Source: an uncultured Bacilli bacterium
GTDB taxonomy: Bacteria; Bacillota_I; Bacilli_A; RF39; UBA660
DNA length: 12,827 nt
Reading direction: 5' to 3'
Assembly (NCBI GenBank): GCA_947626215.1
Contig: CANQRJ010000029.1
Coordinates: 1 to 12,827 of the forward strand
The notes under the pieces were generated by a model that was given only the letters and a program-made list of their open reading frames with translations, was not told the origin of the DNA and did not search any database. Numbering within the stretch: position 1 is the first letter of the stretch; each line of letters starts with the position of its first letter. Below, piece by piece: positions 7,510-12,827 of this stretch. The position numbers and the translations under genes were made by a program.

Positions 7510-8232
7510 CTAAGGCATATATAAAATCAATTTCAAAAATGTTAATTCCTTTACTTTTTTCTTTAAATAATAACGTCTAGTTTCTCCTGCAATAATATCT
7601 GCACATTGAATAAGTACATGATTTTTAGAATTTAAATATTTCAAGTCAATATTTAGCCTAGAATGAAAAATAGGAGGAAAATAACTAAAATACTTTATAT
7701 TATTCATACCTTTTGTAAATTCTTTTATTAAATCATTTAAAAAATTTCTTTCAATATTTAAAATATTTACCTGTTTATCTAATCGAAGAATAATTTGTAA
7801 AGGTAAATTAGGATTTATTTTTTGATCTACTATCAATTTTTGTAAAATTCTTTTAATTAAAATTCTTTGTGTATAATCTCTATATCTTCCTCTGGAACTT
7901 TTTTTATTTAATATTTCTTTACTAATTTTCTGATTATTAATAATAACTGCAAAACACATTTCATTTTTTAACATTTCCATCAATCTCTTTTTATGTAAAT
8001 TATACATAAGGGTATCTTTGATTTCTGGACATTTATGATGACAATTTTCGACATTATATTTACAATATTTACATTTTATACCATTTAAAAATTTACGATA
8101 TTTTTTAATAAAAATATCTTTTTCAACCATATTTAAAAACAAAATTCCTCCATATACCGCGCATGGTTCATTTTGATGAATGACCCCTGAGTCATCTATG
8201 TAAATATATAATTCCTGTACATTTTTTGTCAT
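7510..8232 (-). CDS. DUF3800-like protein with a four-cysteine cluster
   Basis: A 240-residue soluble protein that I assign to the DUF3800 family from its two diagnostic ends: YIDDSG near the N-terminus (D13, D14) followed by VYGGI, and LIQCADIIAG near the C-terminus (D212). An acidic residue in LRLDKQ (D152) and the EIK motif (70-72) also fit. The family is predicted to have an RNase H-like metal-dependent fold; its biochemical role is not established. A CX2CX6CX3C cluster (C54, C57, C64, C68, with H65 and H66) looks like a zinc site. The gene is more AT-rich than its neighbours, has its own promoter and no clear terminator, and its stop lies 3 bases before the CIRCE-like repeat of htpG. Its place between housekeeping genes suggests an accessory insertion. 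The Shine-Dalgarno GAGGTGAT lies 12 bases before the ATG, rather far, but a TAA two codons upstream fixes the frame. Confidence 0.75.
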   Translation of the reverse strand: MTKNVQELYIYIDDSGVIHQNEPCAVYGGILFLNMVEKDIFIKKYRKFLNGIKCKYCKYNVENCHHKCPEIKDTLMYNLHKKRLMEMLKNEMCFAVIINNQKISKEILNKKSSRGRYRDYTQRILIKRILQKLIVDQKINPNLPLQIILRLDKQVNILNIERNFLNDLIKEFTKGMNNIKYFSYFPPIFHSRLNIDLKYLNSKNHVLIQCADIIAGETRRYYLKKKVKELTFLKLILYMP

Positions 8233-8260
8233 AATAATTTACAAATCACCTCGTAAATTT

Positions 8261-8289
8261 ATTATAACTTAGCCAAAACAGATTTTCAA
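8261..8289 (-). promoter_or_regulatory. Promoter of the DUF3800-like gene
   Basis: TTGAAA (complement of 8284-8289), a 17-base spacer, then TATAAT (complement of 8261-8266). The start point should lie near 8254, giving a short 5' leader containing GAGGTGAT. Confidence 0.8.
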
Positions 8290-8300
8290 ATTTTCAAAAT

Positions 8301-8329
8301 AAAAAAATCACCCTTTATAGAATGATTTT
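8301..8329 (-). terminator. Intrinsic terminator of the engB-secG operon
   Basis: On the minus strand AAAATCATTC pairs with GGGTGATTTT (two G-U pairs) around the loop TATAAA, followed by seven T (8301-8307). It lies 26 bases past the secG stop. Confidence 0.8.
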
Positions 8330-8355
8330 ATCTTCTTCCTAACCAATTAAGATTT

Positions 8356-8589
8356 TTAAACAAATAAAAATAAAATTAAAGAAATGATAAAGAATGCCAC
8401 GCCTAAAATAGCCGTCAATCTTGTTATAACTAACTCCATTCCTCTTTCTTTTACGACTCCAAATAGTCGATCATTCCCGCCTGAAAATATTTGACCTGCA
8501 TCTCCACTTGCTTTATTACTTTGTAATAAGACTAAAGCAATAATAAGTACAGATATGACTAAAAGAATTGTTTCTAATGTTTCTAACAT
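8356..8589 (-). CDS. secG: Preprotein translocase subunit SecG
   Basis: Small integral membrane subunit of the SecYEG channel, 77 residues, typical family length. Two transmembrane helices (about 4-23 and 54-76) flank the conserved cytosolic loop LLQSNKASGD...FSGGNDRLFG. I chose the ATG at 8589 rather than the longer open frame to 8652, because GGAGGG sits 7 bases before it, the hydrophobic helix then starts at once as in other SecG proteins, and the extension would overlap the end of engB with unrelated sequence. It is the second gene of an operon with engB (40-base gap) and ends in a terminator. Confidence 0.93.
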   Translation of the reverse strand: MLETLETILLVISVLIIALVLLQSNKASGDAGQIFSGGNDRLFGVVKERGMELVITRLTAILGVAFFIISLILFLFV

Positions 8590-8596
8590 TTTTTGT

Positions 8597-8602
8597 CCCT
8601 CC
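8597..8602 (-). promoter_or_regulatory. Ribosome-binding site that fixes the secG start
   Basis: GGAGGG on the minus strand, 7 bases before the ATG at 8589. It decides against the upstream ATG at 8652. Confidence 0.85.
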
Positions 8603-8629
8603 AATACAGTATAATTTATCACATTTTTC

Positions 8630-9211
8630 TTATGATTGCAATGTTTCTTCAATAATTTTTAAGATTTCATCTCTACCTTTTTTCGTTGTTGCAGAAAATT
8701 TAATGAAATCATGATCTAATTTTAAAGTATCTTTAATTAATTTGTCTTGTTTTGCTCTTCCGGATGCTCCTACTTTATCATACTTTGTTGCCACAATAAT
8801 AATATGGATATTGTAATATTTTAAAAAGTTGTACATTAAAATATCGTCTTCAGTTGGTTTATGTCGATAGTCAATTAACATAAATACTTCTTTTAAATCA
8901 GTTCTATTTTTTAAGTATTCTTCAATCATCAAACCTATTTTTTTATCCGTATCTTTGGATAGTTTCGAATACCCATACCCAGGAACATCTACTAAATAAA
9001 ACGTTTTATTAATTTGATAAAAATTTAAAGTTTGAGTTTTTCCAGGCTTGCTAGAAGTTCTTGCAAAATTTTTTCTACCAATTAAAGCATTAATAAAACT
9101 AGATTTTCCCACGTTACTTCTTCCTACTAATAAAAATTCTTTTAAATTGTCTGTTGGGTACTGACTTTGTCTTACGGCTATATTTGTTAATTCTACATCC
9201 TCTATCTTCAA
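8630..9211 (-). CDS. engB: Ribosome-biogenesis GTPase YsxC/EngB
   Basis: TRAFAC-class GTPase needed for late assembly of the 50S ribosomal subunit. With a TTG start at 9211 it has 193 residues: G1 GRSNVGKSS (30-38), G2 in KPGKTQT (55-61), G3 DVPGYG (75-80), G4 ATKYDK (141-146), G5 SATTKKG (173-179). I prefer TTG over the in-frame GTG at 9220 because that GTG is part of the Shine-Dalgarno GAGGTGA, which is properly spaced for the TTG. The resulting N-terminus MKIEDVEL...QYP also matches in length the B. subtilis YsxC N-terminus as I remember it (19 residues to QYP in both). It has its own promoter and is followed by secG. Confidence 0.95.
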   Translation of the reverse strand: MKIEDVELTNIAVRQSQYPTDNLKEFLLVGRSNVGKSSFINALIGRKNFARTSSKPGKTQTLNFYQINKTFYLVDVPGYGYSKLSKDTDKKIGLMIEEYLKNRTDLKEVFMLIDYRHKPTEDDILMYNFLKYYNIHIIIVATKYDKVGASGRAKQDKLIKDTLKLDHDFIKFSATTKKGRDEILKIIEETLQS

Positions 9212-9216
9212 AATAC

Positions 9217-9223
9217 TCACCTC
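9217..9223 (-). promoter_or_regulatory. Ribosome-binding site indicating a TTG start for engB
   Basis: GAGGTGA on the minus strand, 5 bases before the TTG at 9209-9211. The GTG at 9218-9220 lies within it and so cannot use it. Confidence 0.7.
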
Positions 9224-9231
9224 GTGTAAGT

Positions 9232-9260
9232 ATTATATGATATTTTTTATATTTTTGCAA
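9232..9260 (-). promoter_or_regulatory. Promoter of the engB-secG operon
   Basis: TTGCAA (complement of 9255-9260), a 17-base spacer, then TATAAT (complement of 9232-9237). It lies just past the terminator of the upstream operon. Confidence 0.82.
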
Positions 9261-9267
9261 ATCGGAA

Positions 9268-9290
9268 TAAAAAAAGAGGTTTTCCCTCTT
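9268..9290 (-). terminator. Intrinsic terminator of the SPFH-DUF308 operon
   Basis: On the minus strand AAGAGG-GAAAA-CCTCTT (9285-9290 with 9274-9279) is followed by a run of T (9269-9275). It overlaps the DUF308 stop codon (9289-9291). Confidence 0.82.
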
Positions 9291-9933
9291 ATAAATTTTC
9301 TAAAAAATCAATAGATCTATTTTTCGTTAACACGGCATTTGTTGCATTTAAAATTCCACTTAATATTAAATAAGCTCCTACTAATTGAGTGATTAAAATA
9401 TTACTAAATGGATTAATAAAAATTAAAATACTCATAAAAACACTTAAAATAGCACTTATTAAGATGGTTAACCAACTTTTTTCACCAATGGTTTTTAATC
9501 TAAAACTTAAATCAATTTTTAAAATAGATAAGTAAAGAATCCACAACCCTAACCATATGGTAATAACTTGTGTAAATACAAATGGATTAATTAATGTTAA
9601 TACGCCAAGAAGAATTCCTAAAATGCCATAAACAATATAGAAACGGAAGAAATAAATTTCTCTTCTTTTAAGGTACGCATAAATATCTAGAATACCAAAT
9701 GCGATAATTAATATTCCAAATAAAACTCCTATTACGGTTAAACTCATTTCTGGATTTAATAAGAATAGTACTCCAAATAAGATAGCTACTACAGATAAAC
9801 CAATTTCCATCCACATAATGTTTGTGAATAACCGGTCTACATTTGTGAGTAATCTTTTTGTTCTTCTATGAAATACTTGTTGAAATATTTCTTGAAAGCT
9901 TTTTCTTTCTTTTTTTTCATCTTTATTATACAT
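9289..9933 (-). CDS. DUF308/HdeD-like multipass membrane protein
   Basis: A 214-residue protein with a basic cytosolic N-terminus (1-38) and about six transmembrane helices (40-59, 65-87, 95-115, 121-140, 154-174, 178-200). It contains three copies of a helix-turn unit with NP at the turn (LLNPEM, LINPFV, FINPFS), each followed by another helix; this repeat marks the DUF308/HdeD family. HdeD in E. coli is linked to acid resistance, but the biochemical role in Gram-positives is not known. The start ATG is 1 base after the stop of the SPFH gene, and its Shine-Dalgarno AGGAGG (9941-9946) lies inside the last codons of that gene (Leu-Gly-Gly), so the pair is tightly coupled and probably works together in the membrane. 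Confidence 0.85.
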   Translation of the reverse strand: MYNKDEKKERKSFQEIFQQVFHRRTKRLLTNVDRLFTNIMWMEIGLSVVAILFGVLFLLNPEMSLTVIGVLFGILIIAFGILDIYAYLKRREIYFFRFYIVYGILGILLGVLTLINPFVFTQVITIWLGLWILYLSILKIDLSFRLKTIGEKSWLTILISAILSVFMSILIFINPFSNILITQLVGAYLILSGILNATNAVLTKNRSIDFLENL

Positions 9934-9934
9934 A

Positions 9935-10729
9935 TTAATTTCCTCCTAAATTAAAAATTGATAAGATATCTTCACCTGCATAATTTTCTGGTAAGACGCC
10001 ATTCCATTTTTCAATAAATTGTTTTATTAAAACGTCTTTGGTTAATGTTTGTCTTAATAAATCATTTGCTTGTTTTGTCGCGTTTGCTTCTACTAATTTT
10101 GCTTCAGCTTCTAATTTTGCTTTTTCAAGTTGTTGTTCTGCTACTTGTTTGGCTTCAATAGCATTTGAATATTCTTCACTAAAATTCAAATTGATAATAT
10201 TAAATTCATCAATTATAATTCCATATTTTTGAACTTTTTCTTGTAAGGTTGTTAATGCTAAATCGGACACTTCATTTCTTTTGGTGATTAACTCTTCTGC
10301 ATTGTATTTAGAAATCACTGATTTAACAGATTCTTGAATTGCCGGTTGTAATATAATGCTTACATAATCACTTCCTATGGTTTTATATAGATTTACTGCT
10401 TCATCGGAATTCACTCGATAATTTACTGCTAATGTCGTAGAAACATCTTGCAAATCCTTACTTGCAGATGAGGTCGCCATTTCTGTTTTTTGAACTTTAA
10501 TACTCATTGTTACAATGTTTTCTATATAAGGAATTTTTAAATTAAATCCTTCTTTTAAATTGGTATCTACTACTTTTCCAAAACGGATTTTCAGTCCAAT
10601 TTCTCCTGAATTAATAGTTTGAAAGCTACTAAACAAAGTAATAATAAGAAATAAGCCAATCAATACAAAAGAAACGATCTTACGGAAATCTAGGTTGCCA
10701 TTTCGATCCAAATATAATTTTTTTAACAT
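9935..10729 (-). CDS. SPFH/band-7 (prohibitin-like) membrane protein
   Basis: A 264-residue protein with a single N-terminal membrane anchor (18-36) and an SPFH domain (about 37-190) starting with INSGEIGLKIRFGKVV and containing YNAEELITKRNEVS. An Ala/Glu/Lys-rich coiled coil follows (185-225, IEAKQVAEQQ...EANATKQAND). The C-terminal segment with KWNGVLPENY is typical of the prohibitin branch. Such proteins form large membrane-associated ring or cage assemblies and can regulate membrane proteases such as FtsH; no protease gene is adjacent here. AGGAAG precedes the ATG. It is the first gene of an operon with the DUF308 protein and is divergent from the FemAB-family gene. Confidence 0.92.
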   Translation of the reverse strand: MLKKLYLDRNGNLDFRKIVSFVLIGLFLIITLFSSFQTINSGEIGLKIRFGKVVDTNLKEGFNLKIPYIENIVTMSIKVQKTEMATSSASKDLQDVSTTLAVNYRVNSDEAVNLYKTIGSDYVSIILQPAIQESVKSVISKYNAEELITKRNEVSDLALTTLQEKVQKYGIIIDEFNIINLNFSEEYSNAIEAKQVAEQQLEKAKLEAEAKLVEANATKQANDLLRQTLTKDVLIKQFIEKWNGVLPENYAGEDILSIFNLGGN

Positions 10730-10752
10730 TTTTGCACTTCCTTTATGAGTCT

Positions 10753-10781
10753 ATTATAGCACAAGATTAAAGTATTTGCAT
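10753..10781 (-). promoter_or_regulatory. Promoter of the SPFH-DUF308 operon
   Basis: Strong extended -10 TGCTATAAT (complement of 10753-10761) with a weak -35 ATGCAA (complement of 10776-10781) at 17-base spacing. The -35 hexamer coincides exactly with that of the divergent promoter. Confidence 0.75.
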
Positions 10782-10804
10782 TTTTTATTAAAATATGATA
10801 GTAT
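10776..10804 (+). promoter_or_regulatory. Promoter of the FemAB-family gene
   Basis: TTGCAT (10776-10781), 17-base spacer, TAGTAT (10799-10804) preceded by TGA (extended -10). TATACT at 10804-10809 is an alternative -10 but has no good -35 at standard spacing. Confidence 0.65.
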
Positions 10805-10820
10805 ATACTTCATTAAAAAA

Positions 10821-10828
10821 GGGGTGAT
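10821..10828 (+). promoter_or_regulatory. Ribosome-binding site that fixes the FemAB-family start
   Basis: GGGGTGAT just before the ATG at 10833. The longer open frame from ATG 10776 would start on the -35 hexamer, upstream of the predicted transcript, so it is rejected. Confidence 0.85.
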
Positions 10829-10832
10829 ACCT

Positions 10833-12125
10833 ATGGAGTTAAGAGAATTATCGATTGAAGAGTTTACTTCGTTTGTAAATGAAAGTCCTTTAGCCACTCA
10901 TTATCAAACTCTAAACTATGCTTTATTAATGGGTGAAAATGGTTATGATTATGATTTAATTGGCTTTGTAAATGAATATGGACAAATTAAAGCGGCTTCT
11001 TTAATTCTTATTAAAACGATTTCTTTTCATACAAAATATGGCTATGCTCCTAAAGGTTTTATTTTAGATTATTTTAATGAAGAATTATTAAAAGAATTTG
11101 TTTTAGCTTTAAAATTATATTATAAAAAGAAACATGTTGTATTTATTAAAATCAATCCTGAGATTGCGATTAGTGAAATTGATCCAAGCAATGGAGTGAA
11201 AACTTATAATTGGAATTATGACATTAAAAACATATTAGAGAATTTAGGCTTTTTAAAACTAAAAGATAACTTATATTTTGAATCGATTCTTCCTCGTTTC
11301 AGTGCCGTAGTATCTTTAAAAAATTATGATATTAAAAACATTAACAAAAATACTAGAAATAAAATTAATCGTGCTACATTAAAGGGACTACATTTAGAAC
11401 ATTCTGAAAAGTCTGGCATGGATATTTTACAAAAATTTATCTATAAGAAAAGAAATATAAATTCTTTTTATTATAAAGATTATTATAATGTGTTTGAAAG
11501 AAATGATATGATTGATTTATTTTTAGTAAGTATTCATTCCGAAGAGTTTTTAGTAAATGCTCGTAAATTATATGAATTAGAACTTGATAAAAACAATTAC
11601 TATAATCAGTTATTAGAAAAGAATCATTCAAATAAATATATTAACCAAAAAATGGATTCAGATCGTAAGTTATTATCTTATAAACATGATGTTGAATTTG
11701 CAACAGAAATGAATAAACAAAAAGATAAAATTTATATTGCCGGAGCTCTTGTCATTCATTATCAAAATCGTATTTATTTTTTAATGAGTGGTTATGATAA
11801 AAAATATAAATCTTTTGACGCGAATTATTTTTTACATCATGAAATATTAGAATATTATAAAGAAAATTATGACTATGCCGAGTTAAATGGAATGACTGGT
11901 GATTTTTCTAAAGAAAATCCTTATTATGGTTTAAATCAATTCAAATTAGGTTTTAATCCTAGAATTTATGAATATATTGGAGAATACGATTTACCTATTT
12001 CAGAAAAAAAATATCATAGTTTAAGAAACAAAGGTACACTTGCTAAAATATTTAATAAAACAGACATAAAAATAATAAATAATAAAGAGAAAAAAAAGAA
12101 TGAAACAAAAGAAAAAAGCAATTAA
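10833..12125 (+). CDS. FemAB-family peptidoglycan bridge aminoacyltransferase
   Basis: A 430-residue cytosolic protein of the FemA/FemB/FemX/MurM family, which adds amino acids from aminoacyl-tRNA to the lysine side chain of lipid II to build the interpeptide bridge. It has a first GNAT-like domain (1-165) containing the YAPKGFILDY motif (71-80). A second GNAT-like domain (about 166-242 and 298-400) carries the conserved GLNQFKLGFNP (366-376). An inserted helical, coiled-coil arm (about 243-297, charged) is characteristic of the family. The C-terminus is a Lys/Glu-rich tail (about 415-430). Which residue it adds (Gly, Ala or Ser) cannot be told from sequence. It is transcribed alone and ends at a strong terminator. 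Its presence implies that the organism makes cross-linked peptidoglycan. Confidence 0.9.
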   Translation: MELRELSIEEFTSFVNESPLATHYQTLNYALLMGENGYDYDLIGFVNEYGQIKAASLILIKTISFHTKYGYAPKGFILDYFNEELLKEFVLALKLYYKKKHVVFIKINPEIAISEIDPSNGVKTYNWNYDIKNILENLGFLKLKDNLYFESILPRFSAVVSLKNYDIKNINKNTRNKINRATLKGLHLEHSEKSGMDILQKFIYKKRNINSFYYKDYYNVFERNDMIDLFLVSIHSEEFLVNARKLYELELDKNNYYNQLLEKNHSNKYINQKMDSDRKLLSYKHDVEFATEMNKQKDKIYIAGALVIHYQNRIYFLMSGYDKKYKSFDANYFLHHEILEYYKENYDYAELNGMTGDFSKENPYYGLNQFKLGFNPRIYEYIGEYDLPISEKKYHSLRNKGTLAKIFNKTDIKIINNKEKKKNETKEKSN

Positions 12126-12168
12126 AATTTAGATATAAACGAAACAAAAATTATTTAATTTTTAGAAT

Positions 12169-12207
12169 AAAAGATTATCAATTTTATTTTATTTGATAAT
12201 CTTTTTT
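12169..12207. terminator. Terminator between the FemAB-family gene and the right display gene
   Basis: A 13-bp stem (AAAAGATTATCAA at 12169-12181 with TTGATAATCTTTT at 12193-12205) with an 11-base loop, T-run on the + strand at 12202-12207. It ends the FemAB-family gene. It lies right after the stop of the convergent display gene and may also serve it, though the minus-strand T-run is weaker. Confidence 0.8.
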
Positions 12208-12827
12208 AAGGCGTTAAAACAACGCGAAAACTAAAGTCAGAATCTTCATTTCCAGTACGTCCAAGAAAACTAAAGATACCAGCATCTGTCCCATCACAAC
12301 GCGAACCTCCACGCATAAACCACGGATGAACAGAACTTACAAAATATGCTAAATCTACATTATAACTTCCGATATATCTTATTGGTTTACTATTATCAAT
12401 GTATTTAGTATAATAAAATTTTCCAAATTCTTTTGTTCCATCTCCTAGGTGTCCTCGTTGATATTGTTCTTGCGACGTACCATATTCATATAAATCATAG
12501 TATTTATTACTTGGAAATTCAAGTCCATTATCATTTATTCCTGATCCGTTTGAATAAGGTCCTTTAAATCCTGAATTTTCTGTAGAACTAGAGCCTGTTG
12601 CAGGTATGGCACTATCTGTGCTTGATTGCATCACGCCCATGACATATTCCCAGGCACTTCCTACCATATCATAAATTCCAGTATAGTTTCCTGTTGTACT
12701 TGCTATTTGACTATTTGAATTATAATAAATCCATCCATTATTTCCATCTTGATTTAATTCTATAGATTCATATTTGTTGCAATCTGAACTATCTCCTGTA
12801 TAACCACATGTCGGTTCATTTTTATTA
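12206..12827 (-). CDS. Second FGE/C-type-lectin-like display protein, N-terminus outside window
   Basis: The frame is open to the window edge; the ATG at 12667 is internal (Met of YDMVGSAWEY), because 53 further codons upstream are clearly homologous to the left protein (PTCGYTG...DCNKYE against PSCGFTG...SCNWYE, then QIASTTGNYTGIYD against TVASTTENYYGVFD). The visible 206 residues contain the same FGE/C-lectin signatures: YDMVGSAWEYVMG, YYDLYEYG, YQRGHLGDGTKEFG, YIGSYNVDLAYFV, PWFMRGGS and FRVVL. It lacks the CPTC segment of the left paralogue. It is convergent with the FemAB-family gene. It is probably a secreted or surface binding protein; function and ligand are unknown. Confidence 0.75.
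   Translation of the reverse strand, partial: NKNEPTCGYTGDSSDCNKYESIELNQDGNNGWIYYNSNSQIASTTGNYTGIYDMVGSAWEYVMGVMQSSTDSAIPATGSSSTENSGFKGPYSNGSGINDNGLEFPSNKYYDLYEYGTSQEQYQRGHLGDGTKEFGKFYYTKYIDNSKPIRYIGSYNVDLAYFVSSVHPWFMRGGSRCDGTDAGIFSFLGRTGNEDSDFSFRVVLTP
12209..12325 (-). other. C-terminal variable segment of the right display protein
   Basis: The last 39 codons align without gaps to the left paralogue's final 39. 22 positions are identical, including the WF, RGGSR, DG, GxF, SFR and VL framework. 17 differ, clustered at positions 4, 10, 13-19, 21-24, 26-29 and 31. G+C is 52/117 (44%), raised but less than in the left copy. Many differences are C/T silent changes (gac/gat, ggc/ggt, ttc/ttt), which adenine mutagenesis from one shared template would not produce, so the two segments were not both recently copied from the same template. 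Confidence 0.45.

Noticed and set aside
10038..10232. + strand ORF opposite the SPFH gene
   Set aside because: It is the complement of the Ala/Glu/Lys coiled-coil codons, with no start signals.
10776..10832. Longer N-terminus for the FemAB-family protein
   Set aside because: This stretch carries the promoter and the Shine-Dalgarno, and the extra residues do not resemble the family.
11437..11631. Minus-strand ORF inside the FemAB-family gene
   Set aside because: Antisense shadow of the coiled-coil arm, with no ribosome-binding site or promoter.
12665..12667. ATG as the start of the right display protein
   Set aside because: It is an internal Met in YDMVGSAWEY; the homology to the paralogue continues upstream to the window edge.
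1..12827. DGR reverse transcriptase or template repeat within the window
   Set aside because: I looked for a YxDD-type reverse transcriptase and for a second copy of the 39-codon block. Only the two gene ends share it, so any DGR machinery must be elsewhere.
1..12827. CRISPR array, insertion sequence, tRNA or rRNA gene
   Set aside because: No regularly spaced repeats, transposase-like ORFs, terminal inverted repeats, or tRNA/rRNA-like sequences were seen on either strand.

Overview
The window looks like chromosome from an AT-rich, low-GC Gram-positive bacterium of the Bacilli or gut Mollicutes-related type. The evidence is the strongly A/T-biased codon use, TGG for Trp with no in-frame TGA (standard bacterial code, not the Mycoplasma code), a T-box leader in front of pheST, a CIRCE-like operator in front of htpG, sigma-A type promoters with 17-base spacers, and a FemAB-type peptidoglycan bridge enzyme, which implies a cell wall. 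I cannot name the species.

Layout: (1) 1-1678 (+), the 3' part of a large, probably exported protein with a formylglycine-generating-enzyme/C-type-lectin-like C-terminus. Its last 39 codons differ in base composition from the rest. (2) 1702-5116 (-), pheS-pheT with an upstream small ORF, a T-box leader and a promoter. (3) 5560-7440 (-), htpG under a promoter that overlaps a CIRCE-like inverted repeat. (4) 7510-8232 (-), a DUF3800-type protein with its own promoter. (5) 8356-9211 (-), an engB (ysxC)-secG operon. (6) 9289-10729 (-), an operon of an SPFH/prohibitin-like membrane protein and a DUF308/HdeD-like membrane protein. (7) 10833-12125 (+), a FemAB-family transferase, divergent from the SPFH gene and predicted to share its -35 hexamer. 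(8) 12206-12827 (-), the 3' part of a second FGE/C-lectin-like protein, a paralogue of the first and in inverted orientation.

The central block is core housekeeping: Phe-tRNA charging, chaperone, ribosome-assembly GTPase, Sec translocon and envelope proteins. The unusual part is the pair of paralogues at the two ends. Each ends in a segment of exactly 39 residues with a constant framework and scattered variable positions. In the left gene this segment is 63/117 G+C against about 30% just upstream, and its Arg codons switch from AGA to CGY. That is how the variable region of a diversity-generating retroelement (DGR) target looks. No reverse transcriptase or template repeat lies in the window, so this remains a hypothesis that the rest of the genome would settle.
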